A DNA stretch of 64,000 nt. Origin: Rahnella inusitata_A. GTDB lineage: Bacteria > Pseudomonadota > Gammaproteobacteria > Enterobacterales > Enterobacteriaceae. The number at the start of each line of letters is the position of its first letter. The stretch's first letter is position 1. A model generated the notes under the pieces. That model made no database searches. It had not been told where the DNA came from and saw only the letters and a program-made list of their open reading frames with translations. This document shows, one piece after another, positions 9,018 to 18,677 of the stretch. The position numbers were made by a program, and so were the translations under genes. Location: the NCBI RefSeq assembly GCF_965118895.1, contig NZ_CBCPJJ010000023.1, forward strand, positions 1-64,000, read 5' to 3'.

Positions 9018-9335
9018 CTATTTCAGCGGCGCGAGGCTGGCGTAATATGCCGCCAAATCGTTGATATCCTGATCTGAAAGCGATGCCGTAAACGCCTGCA
9101 TCACCCCCGCCTGCCCACCACTGCGTTCACCTTTCTTATATGCCTGTAACGACAACGCCAGATAATCTGCATTTTGCGCGGCTAAGTTAGGGTAAATCGA
9201 ATTTGTCGCTTTACCGTTTGCACCATGACAGGCGGCACAACTGGCCGACTTAGACTGTCCGTCCGCACTGTTTCCCTTGGCGAAAACCGGCGAACTTACA
9301 ACCAGCAGCGCCAAAATACCTGCAACGATACGCAT
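9018..9335 (-). CDS. Small periplasmic c-type cytochrome
   Basis: The 105-residue product has a cleavable signal peptide (MRIVAGILALLVVSSPVFA), one haem-binding CxxCH (Cys33, Cys36, His37) and a C-terminal Met in QAGVMQAFTASLSDQDINDLAAYYASL, the usual sixth ligand of class I cytochrome c. It resembles one half of the cytochrome c4/c553 type. Start chosen at 9335, since it has a GGGGGAAG ribosome site and begins the signal peptide; upstream in-frame codons look untranslated. It lies 53 bases downstream of tilS. E. coli lacks it here. Its redox partner is not evident. Confidence 0.85.
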   Translation of the reverse strand: MRIVAGILALLVVSSPVFAKGNSADGQSKSASCAACHGANGKATNSIYPNLAAQNADYLALSLQAYKKGERSGGQAGVMQAFTASLSDQDINDLAAYYASLAPLK

Positions 9336-9388
9336 TACTTCCCCCGCGGGCTTAGAATGTCCGCCCAAATTAATCATCTCATTTCTTC

Positions 9389-10732
9389 TCAGGCAACGGA
9401 CCAGATGACCTGCCATTGCGTTTCATGGTCTTCAGCCAATGCCTGACGGGTTATAAACCAGCCCGGCGCGGCAATAAGTTGCTCATTGTAGTAAATCAAC
9501 GGAATACGATCACGCTGCCACGGCGGCACACCGAGTTCAGACCATAATTTTTTGGCCTGTCGCGCACGGTCGCGCCCGACTTTTTCGATATTCCCGTGTG
9601 CCTGAAAACGTATGGAGACGATTTCACCGGCGCGCGGCTGGCGAAAAAATGAGTTTTCAACGCGCGCAACAGGAGAGGAAGCGATAGACAGAGTACCCAA
9701 TCCGTCCGGCAGTGTTAAAGACTGGACAGGATCCCAGCTCAGCACGACGTCTTTTAAAGGCTGAAATTCTGGTAACAGATACAAGCGTTGACGAAAGCGA
9801 CGTACCGTCAACGCGCCCAATCTTAACTGCGCCTGCGCATCTTCCCGGCTCAGCGCAACTTCATTCCAGATCATTTGTAACTGTTCCCGCGAAGGCATCT
9901 TCGCGCCGCGTGCGGCCAGCCAGCGGCGCAGTAAGGCAGAACGTTTCACGTCAGAAACGTCGAACAGCCCTTCTACCGCCAGACTGCCCTGCGAATCCAT
10001 TAATGCGCTCAGAGCTTCACTGAGCAGTTCATCCAGAAGAGACTCCTGTTCCGCACACAGCGCTGCGCTGCGGGCGGTAGCCTGTGCAAAGTGCGGCCAG
10101 CGCTGATACAGCTCCGGCAGAATATTAAGCCGCAGGAAGTTACGGTCAAAACGAGGATCCTGATTGCTGTCGTCCTCGATCCAGTTCAGCTGATGCTGAC
10201 TGGCGTAGCCTTCCAGCTGTGCACGACTGAGATCCAGCAGAGGGCGTAACAGACGATAACGCGGCGTCAGGCTGTCTTCGCTCATCGCCGACAATCCCGC
10301 AGGCCCGCTGCCGCGTTTGAGCGCCAGCATAAACGTTTCACACTGATCGTTCAGATGCTGCGCCGTCAGTAGTACTTCATCTTCCGCGAGACTGTTTGAG
10401 AATGCCTGATAGCGCGCGGTTCTCGCCGCCGCTTCAATACCGCCGTCATGGGCATTTACCTGTACATGAACGACAGAAAATGCGATGTCATGGTGCAGGC
10501 AAAATCTCTGACAATGTGCCACCCAGTTATCGGCAAACTGACTTAAGCCATGATGAACATGCAGCGCACGCAGCTGAATCTCCGGCAGCAAAGTACCACG
10601 CAGCTCTGCCAGACCGGCGAGCAGCACGGTGGAATCCAGCCCGCCACTGAACGCCACGCAAAGCTTTCTCGCATCGCCAATTTTTTGGTGCAGATGCTCT
10701 GACAGAAAGCTGGCCGCAGAATGTGAATTCAT
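9389..10732 (-). CDS. tilS: tRNA(Ile)-lysidine synthetase
   Basis: TilS attaches lysine to C34 of tRNA-Ile(CAU), changing its codon reading from AUG to AUA and its charging from Met to Ile; it is essential. The N-type ATP pyrophosphatase PP-loop SGGLDST is at residues 29-35. The core domain is followed by the TilS linker and C-terminal domains, total 447 residues. It starts 4 bases after the yaeR stop, so yaeR-tilS are likely co-transcribed, with the cytochrome gene possibly third. Confidence 0.97.
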   Translation of the reverse strand: MNSHSAASFLSEHLHQKIGDARKLCVAFSGGLDSTVLLAGLAELRGTLLPEIQLRALHVHHGLSQFADNWVAHCQRFCLHHDIAFSVVHVQVNAHDGGIEAAARTARYQAFSNSLAEDEVLLTAQHLNDQCETFMLALKRGSGPAGLSAMSEDSLTPRYRLLRPLLDLSRAQLEGYASQHQLNWIEDDSNQDPRFDRNFLRLNILPELYQRWPHFAQATARSAALCAEQESLLDELLSEALSALMDSQGSLAVEGLFDVSDVKRSALLRRWLAARGAKMPSREQLQMIWNEVALSREDAQAQLRLGALTVRRFRQRLYLLPEFQPLKDVVLSWDPVQSLTLPDGLGTLSIASSPVARVENSFFRQPRAGEIVSIRFQAHGNIEKVGRDRARQAKKLWSELGVPPWQRDRIPLIYYNEQLIAAPGWFITRQALAEDHETQWQVIWSVA

Positions 10733-10736
10733 AGAA

Positions 10737-11129
10737 TTACCGGGATTCGTACAGTTCTAACGGGAGGCCGTCAGGATCGTTGAAAAAGGTAAACTGCTTG
10801 CCGGTATAGGGATCAACGCGAACCGGTTCACAGTCCACGCCCGCCAGCTCCAGCGCGGCAACAGACTGCGCAATATCATCCACGCTGAACGCCAGATGGC
10901 GTAGTCCGCAGGCTTCCGGGCGACTTGGGCGTGCCGGGGGAGTCGGAAAGCTGAAGAGCTCAATGATATATTGGCCATTCAACGCTAAATCCGCTTTCCA
11001 TGAATCACGCTCTTCGCGATAAAACTCCGCCACCAGCGTGAAACCGAGGATATCGCAGTAGAAGCGTTTACTGGCCTGATAATCAGACCCGATAACGGCG
11101 ATGTGATGAATTTGGCGTAGTTTAAGCAT
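10737..11129 (-). CDS. yaeR: VOC family (glyoxalase-like) protein YaeR
   Basis: This is a 130-residue single-domain vicinal-oxygen-chelate protein. The start HHIAVIGSDYQASKRFYCDILGF begins at residue 8, and metal-ligand positions typical of glyoxalase I folds (His near residue 8, Glu in ELFSFP, His in LRHLAFSVDD, Glu in PLELYES) are visible. Its substrate is unknown, so a lyase name would be speculative. It sits between ldcC and tilS as in E. coli. Confidence 0.92.
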   Translation of the reverse strand: MLKLRQIHHIAVIGSDYQASKRFYCDILGFTLVAEFYREERDSWKADLALNGQYIIELFSFPTPPARPSRPEACGLRHLAFSVDDIAQSVAALELAGVDCEPVRVDPYTGKQFTFFNDPDGLPLELYESR

Positions 11130-11185
11130 GGCGTTTGTCCCGTAGATTCTTGGGGTGCACGTTACTCAGCACACCCGCAGACGTC

Positions 11186-11211
11186 AATAAAAAGCCCTCA
11201 TCATGAGGGCT
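11186..11211 (-). terminator. Terminator of ldcC
   Basis: On the minus strand AGCCCTCA-TGA-TGAGGGCT is followed by TTTTTATTG. It begins 6 bases after the ldcC stop. Confidence 0.88.
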
Positions 11212-11216
11212 ATGGG

Positions 11217-13364
11217 TTATTCCGCATCCGGGAGTTTAAGGACTTTCACCAGATAGCGTCCGTCTTCGGTCAGCCGCGCACCGTGAATATCCGTTTCAAA
11301 GCCCGGATAACGTTCACCAATCGAACAAAGCATGATCAGGAAATCGAGCACGGCGCGGCTTTCCTCGGTGATCATCTCGCCCGGCATCACAACCGGCACG
11401 CCTGGCGGATAAGGCAGGATCATATTGGCCGATACTTTACCCATCAGTTCGTCGATATCGCATTCGTCGATATGTCCGCGCACCTGATGCTGGAACATTT
11501 CGTACGGTGTCATTTTCATTTCCGGCAGGACATCAAAGGCTTCGAGCATTAAGCGCGGCAGATCGTGGCGGACGATCAGCTTGTGAATCCCCTGCGCCAG
11601 ATCCTGAATCCGCATATTGCGATAGAAATCAGGATCTTCCGCATAAAGGTCGGGCAGCATATTTTTAACGCGCAGATTGAGATCATAACTGCGTTTGAAA
11701 TCGGTCAGCCCGCGCATCACGCTCATGGACTTGGTTTTATCAATGCCTATGCTGAACAGGAACAGAAGATTGTAAGGGCCGGTTTTTTCAACCACCACGC
11801 CCCGCTCATCAAGGAATTTCGCCACCAGCGCCGCCGGGATCCCCTCTTCTTCCAGCTTGCCCATTTCATTCATGCCGGGCGTGAGGATCGTCACTTTGAT
11901 CGGGTCCAGATACATATGATCGGTATCCGCATTGGCAAAGCCGTGCCAGTTGTCATCCGGATTCAGCGGCCAGCACTGAGCTTCATCAATGTGCTCCGGC
12001 TGCCAGATATCGAAGAACCAGCCGTCCGTTTCCTCGCGCAGTCTCTGGATTTCTTTACGAAAATGTAGCGCGCGCTCAACGGAACGGTTGATCAGACGCC
12101 GCCCCGGATTACCGCGCAGCATCGCGGCTGCCGTTTCCGCTGAGGCCACGATGCCGTAGTTAGGCGATGTTGTGGTGTGCATCATATAAGCTTCATTAAA
12201 AGTGCTTTCATTGTAATCACCTTTAATGTGGATCATCGAGGCTTGCGAGAAAGCAGCCAGTAACTTGTGCGTAGACTGGGTTTCGTAAATGACTTTACCA
12301 GGCACGCGTTCGCCGCTCATGCCACTTTTACCCTCGTAGATCGGGTGGAAATTGGTATAAGGCACCCAGGCTGAATCAAAATGAATCGACGCCACGTCCA
12401 GCGTACTTTTAATGTAGTCGGTGTTGTACAACAGACCATCGTAAGTGGAGTTAGTGATGACGGCATGCACCGGCCAGGTAGCATTTTCCGTTTGCGTGAT
12501 CTTCTCTTCGATACTTTCACGGGAGAATTCGTGTTTGGGGATCCCGCCAAGAATACCGTAAGCGTTTCGGTGCGGACGCAGATAAATCGGCACGATATTG
12601 GTCATCATCATCAGATGCGCCAGCGATTTATGGCAGTTACGGTCAATCAGTACCGTGCTGCCCGCCGGCGCGGCGTACATCCCGACAATTTTGTTGGCCG
12701 TCGAGGTACCGTTCGTCACGATATAACTTTGCTCGGCTCCAAAAGTGCGCGCGATATATTCTTCGGCTTCAAGATGCGGACCGGTGTGATCGAGTAAGGA
12801 ACCGAGTTCAGTGACTGAAATAGACACGTCGGCCTTCAGCGTTTTGGCGCCAAAGAAATCATAGAACAGGGTGCCGACCGGGCTTTTCAGAAACGCCGTG
12901 CCCGCCATATGCCCAGGCGTACAAAACGTATACTTACCTTCCTCGACGTATTTGAACAGCGCTTTGGTCAGTGGCGGCGTGATGGTATCAATATATTCGT
13001 CAGTATACTGGCGGATGCGTTTGGCGATGTCGTCTGCGGCGGTCAGCGCATACTCGAAGAAATAAAGTACCATTCGCATTTCATTCACATCCACGTCCAG
13101 CGTCGAATGCGTGTTGATGAACGCGTACAGCGGCAGATATTCGTTCAGCTCATTAATTTCTGTACACAGCTCTTCGCTATGTTCGTCCCAGTCAAAAATA
13201 GCCCCACAAATGCGGGCGTTATTTTCAATCAGTTTCAGTAAGTCAGCGCGGTCTCGTGGATAAATCACCTGGAATCCGAGAAGCGTCAATGCGCTATCCA
13301 GTTCGCGGATTGGCTCTTCTTTATAGTAAGCCCCTTCCGGGCGCATGATAGCGATAATATTCAT
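11217..13364 (-). CDS. ldcC: Lysine decarboxylase, constitutive type
   Basis: This PLP-dependent decarboxylase converts lysine to cadaverine and CO2. At 715 residues it has the full architecture: N-terminal response-regulator-like wing domain, PLP core with the Schiff-base lysine in TQSTHKLLAAFSQ (near residue 367) and a C-terminal domain. The position beside accA is that of E. coli ldcC rather than the acid-inducible cadA, and no cadB or cadC is present in the window. Paralogue choice rests on context, since LdcC and CadA are very similar. Confidence 0.93.
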   Translation of the reverse strand: MNIIAIMRPEGAYYKEEPIRELDSALTLLGFQVIYPRDRADLLKLIENNARICGAIFDWDEHSEELCTEINELNEYLPLYAFINTHSTLDVDVNEMRMVLYFFEYALTAADDIAKRIRQYTDEYIDTITPPLTKALFKYVEEGKYTFCTPGHMAGTAFLKSPVGTLFYDFFGAKTLKADVSISVTELGSLLDHTGPHLEAEEYIARTFGAEQSYIVTNGTSTANKIVGMYAAPAGSTVLIDRNCHKSLAHLMMMTNIVPIYLRPHRNAYGILGGIPKHEFSRESIEEKITQTENATWPVHAVITNSTYDGLLYNTDYIKSTLDVASIHFDSAWVPYTNFHPIYEGKSGMSGERVPGKVIYETQSTHKLLAAFSQASMIHIKGDYNESTFNEAYMMHTTTSPNYGIVASAETAAAMLRGNPGRRLINRSVERALHFRKEIQRLREETDGWFFDIWQPEHIDEAQCWPLNPDDNWHGFANADTDHMYLDPIKVTILTPGMNEMGKLEEEGIPAALVAKFLDERGVVVEKTGPYNLLFLFSIGIDKTKSMSVMRGLTDFKRSYDLNLRVKNMLPDLYAEDPDFYRNMRIQDLAQGIHKLIVRHDLPRLMLEAFDVLPEMKMTPYEMFQHQVRGHIDECDIDELMGKVSANMILPYPPGVPVVMPGEMITEESRAVLDFLIMLCSIGERYPGFETDIHGARLTEDGRYLVKVLKLPDAE

Positions 13365-13504
13365 CTGACAAATCCTTCTGTTATTGGTATCTCATTTATT
13401 TATAGAAACACGGTTAGCGCCGGGTGTGTACCCTTTAGCATTGATTTTCTGGCTGGCGGAAGGAAATTAAGAATGCTGGAAAGGCTGACGAAGAAAAATA
13501 GACA

Positions 13505-13536
13505 ATAAAAAAGGCCATGCGTTTGCATGGCCTTTC
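13505..13536 (-). terminator. Terminator of the accA operon
   Basis: On the minus strand AAAGGCCATGC-AAAC-GCATGGCCTTT is followed by a T tract (TTTTTTATTG). It starts 17 bases after the accA stop and separates the rpsB-to-accA superblock from ldcC. Confidence 0.9.
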
Positions 13537-13552
13537 GGAAACTGGATTTGAA

Positions 13553-14512
13553 TCAGCAATAGCCGTAAGTCATCAGACGCTGATAACGACGGTTACGTAA
13601 TTCTTCAGTGCTCAGCACATCCAGATCGCTCAGATCAGCTTCCAGTTGCGCGCGCAATGAAGCCGCCATTGCTTCAACGTTACGGTGAGCGCCACCCAGA
13701 GGCTCAGGGATCACCGAGTCGATCAGCTTCAGTTCTTTCAAACGTGGCGCAATGATGCCCATAGCTTCTGCTGCCAGAGGTGCTTTATCCGCACTCTTCC
13801 ACAGAATTGACGCACAGCCTTCCGGCGAGATAACCGAGTAGGTGCTGTACTGCAGCATGTTAACTTTATCACCCACGCCGATAGCCAGTGCGCCGCCAGA
13901 ACCACCTTCACCAATGACGGTGCAGATAACTGGCACGTTTAAACGTGACATTTCACGCAGGTTACGGGCGATCGCTTCAGACTGACCACGTTCTTCTGCA
14001 CCGACGCCAGGATAAGCACCCGGAGTGTCGATGAAGGTAATGATTGGCAGTTTGAAACGTTCGGCCATTTCCATCAGGCGTAACGCTTTACGATACCCTT
14101 CTGGCGCAGGCATTCCGAAGTTGCGACGGACTTTCTCTTTTGTTTCACGGCCTTTCTGATGACCAATGATCATCACGGCACGCTCCCCCAAACGAGCAAT
14201 CCCGCCAACGATAGCTTTATCGTCAGCGAATGCACGATCACCAGCCAGCTCATCAAAATCAGTGAAGATATGTTTGATGTAATCCAGGGTGTAAGGGCGA
14301 CGTGGATGGCGCGCCAGTTGAGCAACCTGCCAGGCGCCCAGATCAGAGAAAATCTTACGAGTCAGTTCAACGCTTTTCTCGCGCAAGCGTGCAACTTCCT
14401 CGTCCAGATTAATATCCAATTTTTCGTCTTGACGGCTGACTGCAGTCAGCGAGTCAATTTTCGCTTCGAGTTCCGCAATCGGCTGTTCAAAATCAAGAAA
14501 ATTCAGACTCAT
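13553..14512 (-). CDS. accA: Acetyl-CoA carboxylase carboxyltransferase subunit alpha
   Basis: AccA with AccD transfers the carboxyl group from biotin to acetyl-CoA, the committed step of fatty-acid synthesis. The 319 residues equal the E. coli length. The crotonase-like core carries TFIDTPGAYPGVGAEERGQ and GEGGSGGALAIGVGD, which build the oxyanion hole and CoA site. It starts 12 bases after the dnaE stop, so it is the last gene of the long minus-strand block. Confidence 0.98.
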   Translation of the reverse strand: MSLNFLDFEQPIAELEAKIDSLTAVSRQDEKLDINLDEEVARLREKSVELTRKIFSDLGAWQVAQLARHPRRPYTLDYIKHIFTDFDELAGDRAFADDKAIVGGIARLGERAVMIIGHQKGRETKEKVRRNFGMPAPEGYRKALRLMEMAERFKLPIITFIDTPGAYPGVGAEERGQSEAIARNLREMSRLNVPVICTVIGEGGSGGALAIGVGDKVNMLQYSTYSVISPEGCASILWKSADKAPLAAEAMGIIAPRLKELKLIDSVIPEPLGGAHRNVEAMAASLRAQLEADLSDLDVLSTEELRNRRYQRLMTYGYC

Positions 14513-14524
14513 AGCATTCCTATT

Positions 14525-17500
14525 TTAGTCAAATTCCAGTTCCACCTGCTCACTACCGACCAGGCCTCGCAAATCCAGCAATAGTTTGTCCGTTGGCGTA
14601 ACACGCCATGACGCCCCGAATCGAAGCCGGGCTCTAGCGTTTTCTCGTTGGTAATACAGATGTACTGGTATCGTCCCCGATCGGTGAGGTTCCAACGATT
14701 GGCGGAGACGGTTCAAAAGCTGGTCATCAATTTGCCTGTCAGTCAGCGAGATAGCAAGACCGCGAGCATATTTTTCCCGTGCTTCACTGATGTCCATAAT
14801 ATCGCGGGCCATCATTTTAAGCCCGCCGCTGAAGTCATCAAAGCTGACCTGTCCTGTGGCGATAAGGATACGGTCTTTTTCCAACAAATGCTGGAATTTT
14901 TCCAACGCTTCGGTGAACAACATCACTTCCAGACGACCTGAGCGGTCATCTAACGTACAGATCCCAATGCGGTTACCGCGTTTGGTGACCATAACCCGTG
15001 CAGCGAGAACCAGCCCCACTGCAACTGTCATTTTTCCCCGATCGGTCGGGTGCATGTCTTTCAAACGCTGACCGCCGCCATAACGCTCGATTTCTTTCAG
15101 ATATTGCGTGATCGGATGGCCGGTAAGATATAGCCCTAACGTTTCGCGCTCACCGTCCAGCACCGTCTGTTCCGGCCAGCGCATGACGTTGGCGTAGGAT
15201 TTCTCCACCTGCTCCGGCGCTTCGGCCAGAACACCAAACATATCCACCTGACCGATAGCTTCGGCTTTGGCGTGCTGGTCGGCGGCTTTCAGGGCATCCG
15301 GCAATGAACTCATCAATGCCGCGCGATGGGGACCTAAACGGTCGAACGCCCCGGACATGATCAGTTTTTCCAGGATGCGCTTGTTGAGTTTTTTTACGTC
15401 CGCGCGGGCGCAAAGGTCAAACAGCTCTTTGAAGTAGCCACCTTCATTACGCGCTTCAATGATCGCTTCGATCGGGCCTTCACCCACGCCTTTGATCGCA
15501 CCGATACCGTAAACGATTTCACCTTCGTCATTCACGTGGAAATGATACTGCCCACTGTTAATGTCCGGCGGGAGGATTTTCAGCCCCATACGCCAACATT
15601 CATCTACCAGCCCGACAACTTTCTCGGTGTTATCCATATCCGCGGTCATTACTGCCGCCATAAATTCAGCAGGGTAATGCGCTTTCAGCCACAGTGTCTG
15701 GTAAGACACCAGCGCATAAGCGGCGGAGTGGGATTTGTTAAAGCCATAACCGGCGAATTTTTCCACCAGGTCGAAAATTTTGATCGCCAGCTCGCCGTCG
15801 ATGCCGCGCGCTTTCGCACCGTCTTCAAAGCCACCGCGCTGTTTCGCCATCTCCACCGGGTTTTTCTTACCCATGGCACGACGCAGCATGTCCGCGCCGC
15901 CCAACGAATAGCCCGCCAGAACCTGAGCAATCTGCATAACCTGTTCCTGATACAGGATAATGCCGTAGGTCGGCTCCAGTACCGGTTTCAGGGATTCGTG
16001 CTGCCACTGGATATCCGGATAGGAGAGCTCTTCGCGACCGTGTTTACGGTCGATAAAGTTATCTACCATGCCTGACTGCAACGGCCCCGGACGGAACAGC
16101 GCCACAAGGGCTATCATATCTTCGAAGCTGTCGGGCTTCAGGCGTTTGATCAAATCTTTCATGCCGCGGGATTCAAGCTGGAAGACTGCAGTGGTCTCCG
16201 AGCGTTGCAGCATGTCGAAACTTTTCTTGTCATCGAGCGGAATGGCTGCGATATCCAGCGGCGGCTCGCCCGCTTTCGCACGGCGGGCGTTAATCATCCC
16301 CAGCGCCCAGTCGATGATGGTCAGCGTACGCAGGCCAAGGAAGTCGAATTTGACCAGCCCCGCATATTCCACGTCGTTTTTATCGAACTGTGTGACCGGG
16401 TGATTACCCTCGGCATCACAATAAAGTGGCGCGAAATCGGTAATTTTGGTCGGTGCGATCACCACACCTCCGGCGTGTTTACCGGCGTTACGCGTGACAC
16501 CTTCCAGCTGACGCGCCATGTCGATCAGCGACTTAACTTCTTCATCCGCTTCGTAAATTTCCGGCAATTGCGGTTCAGCAGCAAAGGCTTTTTCCAGCGT
16601 CATGCCCGGATCGGGCGGCACCAGCTTGGAAATACGATCGACAAACCCGTACGGGTGTCCCAGTACGCGGCCCACGTCGCGGATAACCGCTTTGGCGGCC
16701 ATCGTACCGAAGGTAATGATCTGCGAAACCGCTTCACGACCATACATTTCTGCCACGTGATCGATAACCTGATCGCGTTTTTCCATACAGAAGTCAACGT
16801 CGAAGTCAGGCATGGAGACACGTTCGGGGTTAAGAAAACGTTCGAACAGCAGGTCGAATTCGAGCGGATCCAGATCGGTAATTTTTAGGGCATAGGCCAC
16901 CAGAGAACCCGCACCGGAACCACGTCCCGGTCCGACCGGCACGTCGTTATCCTTTGACCACTGGATAAACTCCATCACGATCAGGAAGTAGCCTGGGAAG
17001 CCCATTTGGTTGATCACTTTGAGTTCGATATCCAGACGCTCGTCATACTCAGGGCGTCGCTGGGCGCGAACTTCAGGATCGGGGAATAAAAACTCGAGGC
17101 GCTCTTCGAGGCCGATTTTCGATTTATCGACCAGGAAATCTTCTGTAGTCATGTCACCGGTCGGGAACTGCGGCAGGAAATACTCGCCCAGCCGGATGGT
17201 GACGTTGCAGCGTTTAGCAATCTCTACGCTGTTTTGCAGCGCTTCGGGAATGTCTTCAAACAGCTCGCACATTTCATCTTCACTGCGCATATATTGCTGA
17301 GCAGTGTAATTACGCGGGCGTTTGGGATCGTCAAGAGTAAACCCGTCGTGGATCGCCACGCGGATCTCATGGGCGTCAAAGTCTGTCGGCAGCATGAACC
17401 GCACATCGTTGGTCGCCACAACCGGCAGGCCGCGCTCGGCGGCCAGCGCCACGGCGGCGTGCAGATAGTTTTCTTCTTCGGCGCGGCCAGTGCGGATCAG

Positions 17501-18007
17501 TTCAAGATAATAGCGATCCGGGAAATATTGTTGATAAAAGTCCAGGCACAGCTCGACCTGCAAATCGTTACCGCGCATCAGAAACTTGCCGACATCGCCC
17601 ATTTTAGCGCCGGAAATCAGGATCAACCCTTCATTCAGTTCGGCCAGCCATTCACGATCAACAATCGGGCCCGCTGCACCATAACCGCGCTGATAAGCCC
17701 GGGAGATCAGTAGCGTCAGGTTCTGATATCCCTGATTATTCATCGCCAGCACCGTCAGCTGCGCCAGCTCGTCACCAAGGATCTCGCTTTGGATATTTAA
17801 ATCAGCACCGATAATCGGCTTAACGCCAGCGCCGTGTGCAGCACCGTAAAATTTGACCAGACCGCACAGATTGGTGAAGTCAGTGATCCCCAGAGCGGGC
17901 ATGCCGAGTGACGCTGCGCATTTCACCAGCGGACCCACTTTCGCGAGTCCATCCACCATGGAATAGTCGCTATGTACACGCAGATGAATAAAACGAGGTT
18001 CGGCCAT
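14525..18007 (-). CDS. dnaE: DNA polymerase III alpha subunit
   Basis: DnaE is the replicative DNA polymerase. The 1160-residue protein has an N-terminal PHP domain (FIHLRVHSDYSMVDGLAKV), the C-family palm with two catalytic Asp in PDFDVDFCMEKRD and a third Asp later, a tandem helix-hairpin-helix region and an OB domain, then the C-terminal tau-binding region ending VELEFD. Length is that of E. coli. It lies between rnhB (74-base gap) and accA (12-base gap). Confidence 0.99.
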   Translation of the reverse strand: MAEPRFIHLRVHSDYSMVDGLAKVGPLVKCAASLGMPALGITDFTNLCGLVKFYGAAHGAGVKPIIGADLNIQSEILGDELAQLTVLAMNNQGYQNLTLLISRAYQRGYGAAGPIVDREWLAELNEGLILISGAKMGDVGKFLMRGNDLQVELCLDFYQQYFPDRYYLELIRTGRAEEENYLHAAVALAAERGLPVVATNDVRFMLPTDFDAHEIRVAIHDGFTLDDPKRPRNYTAQQYMRSEDEMCELFEDIPEALQNSVEIAKRCNVTIRLGEYFLPQFPTGDMTTEDFLVDKSKIGLEERLEFLFPDPEVRAQRRPEYDERLDIELKVINQMGFPGYFLIVMEFIQWSKDNDVPVGPGRGSGAGSLVAYALKITDLDPLEFDLLFERFLNPERVSMPDFDVDFCMEKRDQVIDHVAEMYGREAVSQIITFGTMAAKAVIRDVGRVLGHPYGFVDRISKLVPPDPGMTLEKAFAAEPQLPEIYEADEEVKSLIDMARQLEGVTRNAGKHAGGVVIAPTKITDFAPLYCDAEGNHPVTQFDKNDVEYAGLVKFDFLGLRTLTIIDWALGMINARRAKAGEPPLDIAAIPLDDKKSFDMLQRSETTAVFQLESRGMKDLIKRLKPDSFEDMIALVALFRPGPLQSGMVDNFIDRKHGREELSYPDIQWQHESLKPVLEPTYGIILYQEQVMQIAQVLAGYSLGGADMLRRAMGKKNPVEMAKQRGGFEDGAKARGIDGELAIKIFDLVEKFAGYGFNKSHSAAYALVSYQTLWLKAHYPAEFMAAVMTADMDNTEKVVGLVDECWRMGLKILPPDINSGQYHFHVNDEGEIVYGIGAIKGVGEGPIEAIIEARNEGGYFKELFDLCARADVKKLNKRILEKLIMSGAFDRLGPHRAALMSSLPDALKAADQHAKAEAIGQVDMFGVLAEAPEQVEKSYANVMRWPEQTVLDGERETLGLYLTGHPITQYLKEIERYGGGQRLKDMHPTDRGKMTVAVGLVLAARVMVTKRGNRIGICTLDDRSGRLEVMLFTEALEKFQHLLEKDRILIATGQVSFDDFSGGLKMMARDIMDISEAREKYARGLAISLTDRQIDDQLLNRLRQSLEPHRSGTIPVHLYYQRENARARLRFGASWRVTPTDKLLLDLRGLVGSEQVELEFD

Positions 18008-18080
18008 ATCCAGAGTCCAGAAATGAGTGAATTAAGGGTTTGTATCTCCCGCTATGGCAGGAAAGGAACAAGGCGACGCG

Positions 18081-18677
18081 TTACGCCAGCCCGAGTGCGC
18101 GTTTCACTGGTGCGAAACTGCGGCGATGATGCGCTGTCGCGCCAAGTCTGGCGAGGCTCTCAAGATGCACCGGCGTCGGATAGCCTTTATGTTTCGCAAA
18201 ACCATATTCAGGGAACTGCAGATCCAGTTCAACCATTTCGCGATCGCGGGTGACTTTCGCCAAAATGGACGCCGCACTGATTTCGGCAACTTTACTGTCC
18301 CCTTTCACCACGGCCTGAGAAGCCATCGGAAGTTTTGGGCAACGATTGCCATCGATCAGCACCATATCTGGCGTAACGCCAAGTCCGGCGACAGCTCTTT
18401 GCATTGCCAGCATGGTGGCGTGCAAAATATTCAGTTCATCAATTTCATGCGGTTCCGCGCGGCCAAGACTCCACGCAAGCGCCTTTTCTTTAATTTCGAT
18501 ATACAACGCTTCGCGGCGTTTCTCGCTGAGCTTTTTAGAGTCCGCCAGACCTTTAATCGGATTGGCTGGATCCAGGATCACTGCTGCGGTCACTACAGCG
18601 CCCACCAGCGGGCCACGACCCACTTCATCCACACCGGCAATGCACACGGCCTGTGGATAGATAAAAACGTCACTCAT
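18081..18677 (-). CDS. rnhB: Ribonuclease HII
   Basis: RnhB cuts RNA in RNA-DNA hybrids and removes single ribonucleotides from DNA. The 198-residue product has the active-site start AGVDEVGRGPL (Asp and Glu), the middle motif DSKKLSEKRRE and the later Asp in DMVLIDGNRCP and in ISAASILAKVTRDRE. It overlaps the lpxB stop by 4 bases (ATGA), so translation is probably coupled. Confidence 0.97.
   Translation of the reverse strand: MSDVFIYPQAVCIAGVDEVGRGPLVGAVVTAAVILDPANPIKGLADSKKLSEKRREALYIEIKEKALAWSLGRAEPHEIDELNILHATMLAMQRAVAGLGVTPDMVLIDGNRCPKLPMASQAVVKGDSKVAEISAASILAKVTRDREMVELDLQFPEYGFAKHKGYPTPVHLESLARLGATAHHRRSFAPVKRALGLA

Noticed and set aside
11217..13364. Assignment as inducible lysine decarboxylase cadA
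   Set aside because: The 715-residue length would fit cadA, but the position next to accA and the absence of cadB and cadC nearby favour ldcC.
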